Of a stretch of DNA of 64,000 bases, positions 7,568-15,908 are shown piece after piece. Origin of the DNA: Thermohalobaculum sp039815685 (GTDB lineage Bacteria > Pseudomonadota > Alphaproteobacteria > Rhodobacterales > Rhodobacteraceae); NCBI GenBank assembly GCA_039815685.1, contig JBCBYV010000012.1:1-64000 (forward strand), given 5' to 3'. Every line of letters starts with the position of its first letter. Position 1 is the stretch's first letter. The notes beneath the pieces were generated by a model that did no database searches, was not told the origin of the DNA, and was given only the letters and a program-made list of their open reading frames with translations. The position numbers and the translations under genes were made by a program.

Positions 7568-8821
7568 ATGTCCCTGGGCTTCTATCGCGCGAATGCGCCG
7601 TGGCTCGCCGCCGCGGCGCTGCTGACTTTCGGGTCGTCCTTCGGGCAGACCTTCTTCATCTCCCTCTTTGCCGGTGGGATACGAGCGGAGTTCGGGCTCT
7701 CCGACGGGGATTGGGGGACGCTCTACACGGCGGCGACGCTCGGCTCCGCCGCGATCCTGGTGCAGGCAGGTCGGCTGGCGGACAGCATCGCGCTTCGCCC
7801 GCTCCTCATCGCGACTGTCACGCTCTACGCCTCGGCGCTCGCGCTCACGGCCTTCGCACCGTCAGCACTTTGGCTTGGCATCGGGGTCCTCGGCCTCCGG
7901 TTCTGCGGCCAGGGCATGATGGGCCATCTCGCCATGACGGCCGTCGCCCGGTGGTTCAGGGCAAACCGGGGGAGGGCGGTGGCAATCGCGGTTCTGGGTT
8001 ATCCGCTCGGGGAGGCACTGCTTCCCCCGGTCGCGGTTCTCATCATCGGTGCCGTGGGGTGGCGGGAGGGCTGGCTCTTCGCGATTGGTGCGCTGCTTGG
8101 ATTGGTTCTGCCAACGATCCTGTGGCTCCTCGCCCGCGGTGCGCGAACGCCGCAGGGGGAGGGAGACGCCACAAGTACCGTCGGCATGGACGGGCGACAC
8201 TGGACCCGCGGCGGCGTGCTCAGCCATTGGGCCTTCTGGGCGCTGATGCCGGGCGTCCTGGCCCCGAGCTTCATCGGTACGGTCGCGTTCTTCCATCAGG
8301 TCCATGTCTCCGAGGTCCGGGGCTGGGATCTCGTAACCATGGCCACCGGCTACCCGGTCTACGCCGCGGTCTCCGTCCTCACCTCACTCGCGGCCGGCCG
8401 TTTCGTGGATCGGCATGGCGTGCTGAGGCTCCTGCCGTTCTCGTTGCTGCCGCTCGCCTTCGCGATCTCCTGCCTCGCCTTGCCCGGCGGCGAGTGGGTC
8501 TGGCTGCTCACGCTCCTCGGCATCGGCGTGAGCCAGGGCGTGGTCGTCACGCTCCTCGGCGCGCTCTGGCCGGCTCTCTACGGCACGGCGCATATCGGCG
8601 GGGTGAAAGCGCTCACGACCTCGGCGATGGTCGTCTCCACCGCCATCGGTCCGGGCATTACGGGACTGCTGATCGATGCGGGCGCGCCGTTGCCGGTTCA
8701 GGCGCCCGCGATGACGGTGTGGTGCCTTGCGGCGAGCCTGCTCTTCGCGGCGATAGCACCACGGCTCGCCGCCCGGCTGCCCGCAACAGGCGGAGAAGCC
8801 CGCGCCGGGGCTACCGGCTGA
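7568..8821 (+). CDS. Major facilitator superfamily (MFS) permease
   Basis: 417 residues, about 12 hydrophobic segments in two halves, typical MFS length. The loop-2/3 motif reads GRLADSIALRPLL, the second-half equivalent GRFVDRHGVLRLL. The first half contains GQGMMGHLAMTAVARWF followed by NRGRAVAIAVLGYPLGEALLPP, as in monocarboxylate/oxalate-type and NarK-like exporters. Substrate is not deducible. The 3' end overlaps the convergent VPLPA-CTERM gene by 11 bases. Confidence 0.88.
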   Translation: MSLGFYRANAPWLAAAALLTFGSSFGQTFFISLFAGGIRAEFGLSDGDWGTLYTAATLGSAAILVQAGRLADSIALRPLLIATVTLYASALALTAFAPSALWLGIGVLGLRFCGQGMMGHLAMTAVARWFRANRGRAVAIAVLGYPLGEALLPPVAVLIIGAVGWREGWLFAIGALLGLVLPTILWLLARGARTPQGEGDATSTVGMDGRHWTRGGVLSHWAFWALMPGVLAPSFIGTVAFFHQVHVSEVRGWDLVTMATGYPVYAAVSVLTSLAAGRFVDRHGVLRLLPFSLLPLAFAISCLALPGGEWVWLLTLLGIGVSQGVVVTLLGALWPALYGTAHIGGVKALTTSAMVVSTAIGPGITGLLIDAGAPLPVQAPAMTVWCLAASLLFAAIAPRLAARLPATGGEARAGATG

Positions 8822-9458
8822 GGCCTTCTGGACCACCCTTACCAGCGAACCGTCGGAGCGCGCCTGCGCGCCAGCCGAGAAGCAGCAGAGCACCCGCCAT
8901 CAGAGCCGCCGGCGCGGGCAGAGGCACCGCCGTGCTGTCGCCGCCCGGGAAGGGTATGCCGTCCATCCCTCGGTCGCGTCGCAGCCACTCCGCAAGCCGG
9001 TCGAGGCCCAGTCGGTCGGCCATCCACGCGCCGACATAGGCAAGCGGCAGAAGGTCCTGCCGATACCGCTCCTCGAGGTTCAGCAAAGTGTCGATCTCGT
9101 CGTTGCGGTGCCCCTTCGCGGCAGCAATCAGCGCAATGACCGTATGGCTGAAGCGCGTCACCCGCCGGCGAGGATCGAAGAATTCGGGGACGGGCGTCAT
9201 GATCGCGCCCCCGAACACGTTGTCCGCCGCAGACTCCTCATCTTCGTCGCTTTCGGCGAACGCCTCCACCGGGACACCCGCACCAAGCTCAAGAATGCTC
9301 GGGGGCTGCTCCCCATTCAGCCGCGCCTCGAGCGCACCGCGCAGGATCAACGCATCCGCGACAGACGGCGACAGGGCCAACGATAGAAAGAGAAGGAGCG
9401 GCAGGACGCCGCGGACAAAACGACACTCACGAGCAAGGACCGCGATACACACCACCAC
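8811..9458 (-). CDS. VPLPA-CTERM sorting-domain protein, exported
   Basis: 215 residues. A hydrophobic export signal covers residues ~16-36 (GVLPLLLFLSLALSPSVADA). The C-terminus has the tripartite exosortase substrate layout: VPLPAPAALM, a hydrophobic helix (AGALLLLGW) and an Arg cluster (RAGALRR). Such tails are processed by exosortase in alphaproteobacteria and other envelope-polymer producers. The middle is acidic (AESDEDEESAAD) with no recognised domain. The start at 9458 is the longest choice; a later GTG nearer the hydrophobic core is possible. No exosortase is in the window. Confidence 0.75.
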   Translation of the reverse strand: MVVCIAVLARECRFVRGVLPLLLFLSLALSPSVADALILRGALEARLNGEQPPSILELGAGVPVEAFAESDEDEESAADNVFGGAIMTPVPEFFDPRRRVTRFSHTVIALIAAAKGHRNDEIDTLLNLEERYRQDLLPLAYVGAWMADRLGLDRLAEWLRRDRGMDGIPFPGGDSTAVPLPAPAALMAGALLLLGWRAGALRRFAGKGGPEGLSR

Positions 9459-9591
9459 ACCTGCCTTCCTTCCCCCGGCAACAAGCGCCGGGGCGAGGCA
9501 GAAGCTGAAGTGATATGGTTCTCAATTACTTAAACGCCGCATTCCACTCAAATGCGGTGCGGCTGGCGCGCATCGCACCAGCCAGTGGCGC

Positions 9592-10992
9592 TCAGCCGAG
9601 GTCGCGGACGTCCGTCAGACGGCCGGTGATCGCCGCGGCAGCGGCCATCGCAGGGCTCATGAGGTGGGTACGACCCCCACGCCCCTGCCGGCCCTCAAAG
9701 TTGCGGTTCGAGGTGCTGGCACAGCGCTCCCCGGGCGAGAGTTGGTCGGGGTTCATGCCGAGGCACATGGAGCACCCCGCCATCCGCCACTCGAAGCCCG
9801 CTTCCTGCAGCTTCTGGGCGATCCCCTCTTTCTCCGCCTGAAGCCGCACGAGGCCGGAGCCCGGCACGATCATCGCGCGCAGGCCGTCCTTCACGCGGCG
9901 GCCCTCCATGATGCGGGCGACCTCGCGCAGATCCTCAATCCGGCCATTGGTGCAGGAGCCGATGAAGACCGCGTCGATCTCGATCTCCTCGAGCTTCGTG
10001 CCGGGCTCTAAACCCATATAGTCGAGGCTCCGCTTCGCGGCGGCGATCTTGCCGCCCTGAAACTCGTCGGGATGCGGCACCAAGCCGGTGATCGGCAACA
10101 CATCTTCAGGGCTCGTGCCCCAGGTCACTACCGGCGAGATCTTGGCGGCCTCGAGCGTCAGCACCTTGTCGAAATGCGCGCCCTCATCGGTGCTCAGCAT
10201 TCGCCAATAGTCCACCGCCTGGTTCCAAGCTGCGCCCTCAGGCGCCCGCGGCCGGCCCTCGAGATAGTCGAAGGTCTTCGCATCCGGCGCCACGAGACCG
10301 GCGCGCGCGCCGCCCTCAATCGCCATGTTGCAGACGGTCATGCGGCCTTCCATCGTCAGGCTCTCGATCGCCTCGCCGCAATACTCGATCACATGGCCGT
10401 TGCCGCCGGCGGTCCCGGTTTCGCCGATGATGCTGAGGGTGATGTCCTTGGCCGTCACGCCCACAGGCAGGCTGCCGCGGACCTCGACCTTCATGTTCTT
10501 CGACTTCTTCTGGATCAGCGTCTGCGTCGCAAGGACGTGCTCGACCTCCGAGGTGCCGATGCCATGCGCCAGCGCGCCGAAGGCACCATGGGTCGCCGTG
10601 TGGCTGTCGCCACAGACGATGGTCATGCCCGGCTGCGTCAGTCCCTGCTCGGGCCCGATGATATGCACGATGCCCTGGCGGTCATCGTCCACATCGAACA
10701 TCTCGACGCCGAAATCCGCCGCGTTCTTGCGCAGCGCCTCGACCTGGATGCGCGACTGCTCGTCCTTGATCCCTTCAAGCCGCGTCGGGTCCGTCGGCAC
10801 GTTGTGATCCGGCACCGCGAGCGTGGCCGCGGGATCACGCACCGGCCGGCCGGCCATGCGCAGACCCTCGAAGGCCTGCGGGCTCGTCACCTCATGCACG
10901 AGGTGGCGGTCGATATAGAGCAGACAGGTGCCGTCCTCGGCCTCATGGACGACATGCGCGTCCCAGATCTTGTCATAGAGCGTCTTCGCCAT
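9592..10992 (-). CDS. leuC: 3-isopropylmalate dehydratase large subunit
   Basis: Aconitase-family [4Fe-4S] enzyme of leucine synthesis. 466 residues. Hallmarks: TLYDKIWDAHVV at the start, VCGDSHTATHGAFGALAHGIGTSEVEHVLATQ, the cluster Cys in GSCTNGR and the pair in CSMCLGMNPD, then TSNRNFEGRQG. Partner of leuD about 3 kb downstream on the same strand. The 200 bases upstream hold several GC-rich inverted repeats (see the structure at 11051). Confidence 0.97.
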   Translation of the reverse strand: MAKTLYDKIWDAHVVHEAEDGTCLLYIDRHLVHEVTSPQAFEGLRMAGRPVRDPAATLAVPDHNVPTDPTRLEGIKDEQSRIQVEALRKNAADFGVEMFDVDDDRQGIVHIIGPEQGLTQPGMTIVCGDSHTATHGAFGALAHGIGTSEVEHVLATQTLIQKKSKNMKVEVRGSLPVGVTAKDITLSIIGETGTAGGNGHVIEYCGEAIESLTMEGRMTVCNMAIEGGARAGLVAPDAKTFDYLEGRPRAPEGAAWNQAVDYWRMLSTDEGAHFDKVLTLEAAKISPVVTWGTSPEDVLPITGLVPHPDEFQGGKIAAAKRSLDYMGLEPGTKLEEIEIDAVFIGSCTNGRIEDLREVARIMEGRRVKDGLRAMIVPGSGLVRLQAEKEGIAQKLQEAGFEWRMAGCSMCLGMNPDQLSPGERCASTSNRNFEGRQGRGGRTHLMSPAMAAAAAITGRLTDVRDLG

Positions 10993-11050
10993 CGTTCTCT
11001 CGTCTCTTAAGGGGCATCGGGGAGCGGGTCGGAACTGACCGGCCGCTCAC

Positions 11051-11132
11051 CCCCGTGGACGGGGCTGTACGCGCGCAAAGAACCGACCCGGCAGGCGCCA
11101 GTGATCGGTCGGGTTGCTTATCGGGCGTACAG
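11051..11132. other. GC-rich inverted repeats between rimI and leuC
   Basis: CCCCGT/ACGGGG sits at 11051-11064. An outer pair CTGTACGC (11065-11072) and GCGTACAG (11125-11132) brackets an inner, imperfect pair AACCGACC (11081-11088) and GGTCGGGTT (11107-11115). The region separates the rimI stop from the leuC start on the minus strand. It could end rimI transcription or be a structured leuC leader. There is no T-run on the leuC side, so a classical intrinsic terminator is not supported. Confidence 0.35.
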
Positions 11133-11191
11133 TCGTCATCTCGCGCCTTCTACTCCGCCGCGATGTCCGCGGCAACGGTCCCGATGCTGGA

Positions 11192-11668
11192 TCAAATCGC
11201 TGCGAGATCGCGTCTCAGGATCAGCGCATCGACCCGGCTTCCATCACGCTGGAGATAGTAGGACGCGCGCCGTCCGACTTCCACAAACCGTGTGTCGTCA
11301 TAGAGCGTGCGCGCCGCGGTGTTGTCCTCCGCGACCTCAAGAAAGACGCTCGCGGCACCGGAACCCTCGGCGATTGCCAGCGCCGCATTGAGGAGTGCGC
11401 GGCCGAGGCCCGTGCGGCGCGCCGATGGAACGACACCGATGGTAAGGATCTCCGCCTCGTCAGCCGCAAAGCGGAGCACGGCGACACAGCGAGACAGGTC
11501 CTCATCAGCGATGACGGCGGGAGGTTGGATGCCCGGCTCCGCGAGCCCGAAGGCGAGATAGTCATCCGCTGAGAAGTGGGAGGTATCGTCGGGAAAGGCC
11601 GCGCGGTCGATGGCCGCGAGGAGTGCGGCCTCCGCCGGTCCCGGCACAACGACGCGCAGCTCGACCAT
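11192..11668 (-). CDS. rimI: RimI-like ribosomal protein N-acetyltransferase
   Basis: 158-residue GNAT protein. The acetyl-CoA site reads ILTIGVVPSARRTGLGRALL, followed by FLEVAEDNTAARTLYDDTRF, the RimI-type motif B in which the Tyr of LYxxxGF acts in catalysis. RimI acetylates the N-terminus of ribosomal protein S18 in E. coli. It begins 7 bases after the tsaB stop; tsaB-rimI pairing is widespread in bacteria and supports the name. RFVEVGRRASYY fits the RimI C-terminal pattern. Confidence 0.88.
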   Translation of the reverse strand: MVELRVVVPGPAEAALLAAIDRAAFPDDTSHFSADDYLAFGLAEPGIQPPAVIADEDLSRCVAVLRFAADEAEILTIGVVPSARRTGLGRALLNAALAIAEGSGAASVFLEVAEDNTAARTLYDDTRFVEVGRRASYYLQRDGSRVDALILRRDLAAI

Positions 11669-11675
11669 GCGAGCT

Positions 11676-12401
11676 TCAGCCCAGCAGGCGCGGGGGCGCT
11701 TCGCGCGGCGGATCCGCATCGGCGCCGCGCAGATAGAGCGGCGCCGGGGGCGCTCCGGGCGTGGCAGTCTCGGCAAGTCCGGCCATGACGACTGGATCGG
11801 GCAAGCCCTCGGGCAGCAGCACCGTCTCCCCACGCGCACCGGGCCCTCGCGGATCGACGCCCTGCACGGCCCAGCCATCGCCGACCGGCACAGCATTGGC
11901 CGGCACCGCTGCAGCCAACGCTTCGGGCGCGAGAAGCGCGGGGGCCGACGCGGCCTTACCGCCCTCGAAGCACTGAAGATATACCGACCCACGGCCAGCA
12001 ATGGCGACCGCAAGCGGTCGTCGCTCGGCCCAGCCGACTTTCTCTTCGACCGGTCTTGGGCCGGCTCCCGCCCCAGCCACCTGCCGTGCGCCAGCGAGCA
12101 TACGGGCGAGCACCTCGAACCGCGTCACACCGATTGCGGGGATGCCACGGCCCAGCGCCAGACCTCGCGCCGCCGCCACGCCGACGCGCAGACCGGTGAA
12201 GGAGCCTGGCCCCGTGCAGACCGCGAGCCGCGTTACGGCCTCGATGCCCAGTGCGGCGTCGGCCAGCATCTCGCGGATCATCGGGAAAAGCCGCTCCGCA
12301 TGCCCACGATCCATCCGCTCGGCGCACATCACTGGCACGCGCCCGTCGCCGCAAAGCGCAACCGCGCAACGGCTCGCACAGGTGTCGATGCCTAGGATCA
12401 C
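11676..12401 (-). CDS. tsaB: tRNA N6-threonylcarbamoyladenosine synthesis protein TsaB
   Basis: Partner of TsaD in making t6A37 on ANN-decoding tRNAs. 241 residues, ASKHA-like fold: ILGIDTCASRCAVAL at the N-terminus, HAERLFPMI, and the signature CTGPGSFTGLRVGVAAARGLALG. The start is a GTG at 12401 that shares four bases (GTGA) with the stop of the upstream GFA gene; that position places the conserved ILGIDT directly at the N-terminus. The upstream frame is Arg/Pro-rich noise. Confidence 0.93.
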   Translation of the reverse strand: MILGIDTCASRCAVALCGDGRVPVMCAERMDRGHAERLFPMIREMLADAALGIEAVTRLAVCTGPGSFTGLRVGVAAARGLALGRGIPAIGVTRFEVLARMLAGARQVAGAGAGPRPVEEKVGWAERRPLAVAIAGRGSVYLQCFEGGKAASAPALLAPEALAAAVPANAVPVGDGWAVQGVDPRGPGARGETVLLPEGLPDPVVMAGLAETATPGAPPAPLYLRGADADPPREAPPRLLG

Positions 12402-12832
12402 GTCGTGGCGCCCCCCTTGTGCACGAGGCTGTCCCGTGCGCTGCCATGATGGCGGGGCAGCGCATCGGACAGGGCAAGCCAGGGCAGCGCTGCTTCGGCA
12501 TGAGCGTGCATCGTCGGCGGAAACTCCGCTGCCTGGTCGAGGACGCCGACCGGCACATAGATCTGTCCGGGCAGGTAGTCGAAGCGGGCGGCCATCGGCG
12601 AGCCGCACTCCCTGCAGAACCACCGCTCGACGCCCGGGACGAAGGTAACGGATCCGGGATCGGGCGAAATCGTGAGCGCATCGGTCGGAAAGGCGGCGAA
12701 TGCCGGCAACGGTGCGCCTGTCCAGCGGCGGCAGTCAGCGCAGTGGCAGTATGAGACAACCACAGGCTCCACCTCAGCGGAGAGCGTGGTCGATCCGCAG
12801 TAGCAACGTCCCGTCAGGATCCTAGTCGGCAT
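12398..12832 (-). CDS. GFA-family (DUF636) zinc protein
   Basis: 144 residues with the zinc pattern of glutathione-dependent formaldehyde-activating (Gfa)/CENP-V-like proteins: GRCYCG, SYCHCADCRRWTGAP and WFCRECGSPM. The family includes enzymes that may promote formaldehyde-glutathione adducts, but many members have no tested activity. The stop overlaps the GTG of tsaB, an unusual coupling of a Gfa-like protein to a tRNA-modification gene. It lies 23 bases after the start of... the nfu stop is upstream on the same strand, so the genes may share a transcript. Confidence 0.85.
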   Translation of the reverse strand: MPTRILTGRCYCGSTTLSAEVEPVVVSYCHCADCRRWTGAPLPAFAAFPTDALTISPDPGSVTFVPGVERWFCRECGSPMAARFDYLPGQIYVPVGVLDQAAEFPPTMHAHAEAALPWLALSDALPRHHGSARDSLVHKGGATT

Positions 12833-12855
12833 CTCCAGGCGCCGGGCGACACGGA

Positions 12856-13416
12856 TTAGAGGCCGACCGGTCGCACCTCGGTCACCTCGGGAATGTAGTG
12901 GCGGAGTAAGTTCTCGATCCCGTGCTTCAGCGTCAGGGTCGAGGACGGGCAGCCGGCACAGGCGCCCTGCATGTGCAGATACACCACGCCCTTGTCGAAG
13001 CCGTGGAAGGTGATGTCCCCGCCGTCCTGCGCCACCGCCGGGCGGACGCGCGTATCCAGAAGCTCGACGATCTGGCCGACGATCTCCTTGTCCGGCCCAT
13101 CATGAACCGCATGCCCGACCTGGGGCCCATCGCCCTTCATCACCGGCGCGCCGGACTGGTAGTGCTCCATCACCGCTCCGAGCAGCGCGGGCTTGAGGTG
13201 GAGCCAATCGGCACCCTCTTCCTTTGTCACCGTGATGAAGTCCGGCCCGAGGAAGACGCCCGTCACCCCTTCGACCGCGAAGATCCGCTCGGCCAGTGGG
13301 GACGCCTCGGCGCCCTCGGCCGTCGGAAAATCCGCCGAGCCCTGCTGCATCACGGTCTGGCCTGGCAGGAATTTCAGGGTCTGCGGGTTCGGCGTCGCTT
13401 CGGTCTGGATGAACAT
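12856..13416 (-). CDS. NifU/NfuA-type iron-sulfur scaffold protein
   Basis: 186 residues: an N-terminal Nfu_N domain (FIQTEATPNPQTLKFLPG, residues 1-90) and a C-terminal NifU domain (residues ~108-183) with the cluster-binding pair GACAGCPSSTLTLK and DGGDITF. Such proteins carry [4Fe-4S] clusters to apo-enzymes; LeuC, CcoG and others encoded in this window could be clients (inference). The start at 13416 is followed directly by the conserved N-terminus. It lies upstream of the GFA gene on the minus strand. Confidence 0.93.
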   Translation of the reverse strand: MFIQTEATPNPQTLKFLPGQTVMQQGSADFPTAEGAEASPLAERIFAVEGVTGVFLGPDFITVTKEEGADWLHLKPALLGAVMEHYQSGAPVMKGDGPQVGHAVHDGPDKEIVGQIVELLDTRVRPAVAQDGGDITFHGFDKGVVYLHMQGACAGCPSSTLTLKHGIENLLRHYIPEVTEVRPVGL

Positions 13417-13499
13417 CGGTCTCTCCCGTTCGTTGCGACATACATGGATCGGTGGGGCCCTTGGATCAAGAATGGTTCTAAAGCGCTTGCTCGGCCCTC

Positions 13500-14066
13500 T
13501 CAGAACACCCAGGCGAAATACGCATAAGCCCCCAGATAGCCCATCGCCAACAGAGTGAGCGCGGCACGCGCCGGCCGCCCCCCGAACCGCCGCCAGAGGA
13601 TGACGAGGCAGGAGGCTGTCAGCGCGGCCTCGACCCAGATCACCTTGTCGGCGTGATACCTGACATCCCAGTAGGAGAGGGGCGCGTGAAAACGCCAATC
13701 GCTGAGGGGCCAGAAGTGCCGGTGTGCATCGTCGGCATGGACGGGGAAGTCGAGGGCGAGGTGGATCAGCATGGCGCCCGCCAGGACAGCGAGCCATGAG
13801 AGGCGGGCCCAGAGACCCAAGGCAAGAAGCGTGGCAGCAAGCGGTACGGAATTCGCCGCCGCCCCGATCGTCTGCCACGGCTCCTGCCAGTAGAGCTCGC
13901 GCCAGAGCCGTACCTCCGGCACCCCCTGCATGCGGTACCACCCCCAGAAGCCGAAGATCCACGCATCCGGCAGCAGCGCTCCGATCAACACCGCCGTGTT
14001 CCGGACCGGCCGGTGGGGCCGCGCGAGGGCGGCAGATGCGGTGAGCAGGTGGGTGGCCGTGTTCAT
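13500..14066 (-). CDS. YdjM-like polytopic membrane protein (putative metal-dependent hydrolase)
   Basis: 188 residues, about 4-5 membrane segments. It starts with NTATHLLTASAALARP, then AVLIGALLPDAWIF and HLALDFPVHADDAHRHFWPLSDW. The spaced His and Asp residues resemble the YdjM/DUF457 family of inner-membrane proteins with a predicted metal site. Biological role unknown. The ATG at 14066 gives this conserved opening; the frame upstream is Arg-rich and probably not translated. Confidence 0.7.
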   Translation of the reverse strand: MNTATHLLTASAALARPHRPVRNTAVLIGALLPDAWIFGFWGWYRMQGVPEVRLWRELYWQEPWQTIGAAANSVPLAATLLALGLWARLSWLAVLAGAMLIHLALDFPVHADDAHRHFWPLSDWRFHAPLSYWDVRYHADKVIWVEAALTASCLVILWRRFGGRPARAALTLLAMGYLGAYAYFAWVF

Positions 14067-14225
14067 CGCGGGAAAATGCGGTGGCGCGCGACGATGCGCA
14101 ACGCGGTCGCCCCGCAATCACTACCAATCGCGAGGCGTTCCGGCACTGTTCATTCTTTGCGACCCACTATGACGTCGATGGGCGCGGCCGCGCCCAACGC
14201 AGAAGGGCGGAGCTGGGGCGCGGGC

Positions 14226-14681
14226 TCAGCTGATCTCGTCAATACGGCTTAGGCTGAGGGAGCCCGGCACCACGGTGATTGGCACGCGCATCTTGTGGCC
14301 CTGTTTGGCGACGAGTTGCGAGACGAGCGGTCCGGGTCCGTCGTCTTCGCCGGCGCCGAGGACCAGCACCCCAATCTCCGGATCCTCATCGATAGCGGCC
14401 AAGACCTCGTCCATGGGTTTGCCTTCTCGGATAGCGAACTCTGGCGTCATGCCCGAGAGTTGCGACATCTCTTCGGCAAGCTCCTGCAATCGCTCCTCGG
14501 CCGCCTCCCGCGCCTCGGCCCGCATGACCTCCGCCACGCCCATCCAATGCTGAAATTCATCCGGCACGATCACATAGAGCATCAGCACCCGCCCGCCGGT
14601 GTTCTTCGCCCGGCGCGCCGCAAAGCGCATGGCCTGCTGGCACTCAGGCGTCTCGTCGACCACCACCATGAACTTGCGCAT
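14226..14681 (-). CDS. Universal stress protein (UspA family)
   Basis: 151 residues, one Usp domain: KFMVVVDETPECQQAMRFAARRA, RVLMLYVIVP, then IGVLVLGAGEDDGPGPLVSQLV, which occupies the place of the G-x2-G-x9-G(S/T) ATP loop, and VPITVVPGSL. The loop deviates from the canonical form, so nucleotide binding is uncertain. The start at 14681 is supported by the conserved N-terminal beta-strand. It is divergent from the mhqO-like gene at 14877; the 195 bases between hold both promoters, with no box I can assign. Confidence 0.85.
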   Translation of the reverse strand: MRKFMVVVDETPECQQAMRFAARRAKNTGGRVLMLYVIVPDEFQHWMGVAEVMRAEAREAAEERLQELAEEMSQLSGMTPEFAIREGKPMDEVLAAIDEDPEIGVLVLGAGEDDGPGPLVSQLVAKQGHKMRVPITVVPGSLSLSRIDEIS

Positions 14682-14876
14682 CGCGACCCGATTCGCTGCC
14701 CCGGACCTGATTCGCGCCCGACCGGAAAAAGTGTCGCAGAGCGCGGGGCGGCGGCGCAAGCGCCTGCGATTGTGCACATGAGCGCAACTATCCCTGACGG
14801 CCGGCCGCGTTGATGCACCGCCGGCTCTCCTCATATCCAAGCGCAAGCAAAGAAACGCCAATGCGCGGAGGACATC

Positions 14877-15833
14877 ATGAGCGACATCGTCGGACTGCAT
14901 CACGTGACCGCCATCTCGGGCGACGCACAGGCCAATCACGACTTCTACGTCAAGGTGCTGGGCCAGCGCATGGTCAAGAAGACGGTCAATTTCGACGCGC
15001 CGGACGTCTATCACCTCTACTATGCGGACGGGGAAGGAACGCCGGGCACGGTCATGACCTTCTTCCCCTTCCCGAACGCGAAAAGGGGACGGGTCGGCCG
15101 CGGCCAAGTCGTCTTCACCCACTATGCCGTGCCCGTGGGCAGCCTCGATTACTGGGCCGAGCGCATCGCCGCGCATGGCGGCAAGGCGGTTGCGAAGCAC
15201 GACGCCTTCGGCGCCGCGCGCCTCATCGCGACCGATCCCGAGGGGCTTGGCCTCGTCTTCGTCGAGGCGACGGATGACGCGCGCGCCCCGTGGACAGGAG
15301 GGGACGTGCCCGCCGACTACGCCGTGCGCGGCTTCGAGGGCGTGACCCTCGGGGTCTCAGGCGAGGAAGCGACCGGCGCGATCCTCACCGACATCTTCGG
15401 TTACGAGCGTGTGGGCGAGGAAGTCTCCGACACCGAGGGCGGTGCCACCCGCCGCATCGTCCGCTTCGCGCAGCGGGGCGTCGAGGCCGGCATCGTCGAC
15501 CTCCTGATCGATCCCGCGCTGCCCCAGGGCATCGAGGCGGCGGGCACCGTGCACCATGTCGCCTTCCGCGTGCAGGACCGCGCCGCGCAGGAGCGCATCC
15601 GCGCCACCGTCGCCGAGCATGGCCACAAGGTCACGCCGCAGATCGACCGGGACTACTTCTACGCCATCTACTTTCGAACGCCCGAGGGCATCCTGTTCGA
15701 GGTGGCGACCGACGAGCCCGGCTTCGATCGCGACGAGCCGGTGGAGGCGCTGGGCGAGGCGCTGAAGCTGCCGACGCAGCACGAGCATCTTCGACCGCGC
15801 CTCGAGGAGAGCTTGCCAAAGCTCGTCGCCTGA
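14877..15833 (+). CDS. mhqO: MhqO-like ring-cleaving dioxygenase (VOC family)
   Basis: 318 residues, two vicinal-oxygen-chelate repeats. Repeat 1 opens with GLHHVTAISGDAQANHDFY, repeat 2 has GTVHHVAFRV and ends RTPEGILFEVATDEPGF, supplying the His/His/Glu metal triad. Bacillus MhqO is a predicted extradiol dioxygenase induced by hydroquinones and catechols. A good ribosome site (GGAGGA) precedes the ATG. It is followed 75 bases later by an MhqD-like hydrolase, the pairing known from quinone-resistance loci. No MarR-type MhqR regulator is next to it. Confidence 0.87.
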   Translation: MSDIVGLHHVTAISGDAQANHDFYVKVLGQRMVKKTVNFDAPDVYHLYYADGEGTPGTVMTFFPFPNAKRGRVGRGQVVFTHYAVPVGSLDYWAERIAAHGGKAVAKHDAFGAARLIATDPEGLGLVFVEATDDARAPWTGGDVPADYAVRGFEGVTLGVSGEEATGAILTDIFGYERVGEEVSDTEGGATRRIVRFAQRGVEAGIVDLLIDPALPQGIEAAGTVHHVAFRVQDRAAQERIRATVAEHGHKVTPQIDRDYFYAIYFRTPEGILFEVATDEPGFDRDEPVEALGEALKLPTQHEHLRPRLEESLPKLVA

Positions 15834-15908
15834 AGCGGGCGGGACCGCGAAGCACGGCCGCGCGGTCAGGCAACGCCGCAGGGCCGCTCAGCACGCCGGA
15901 GTGAACCG

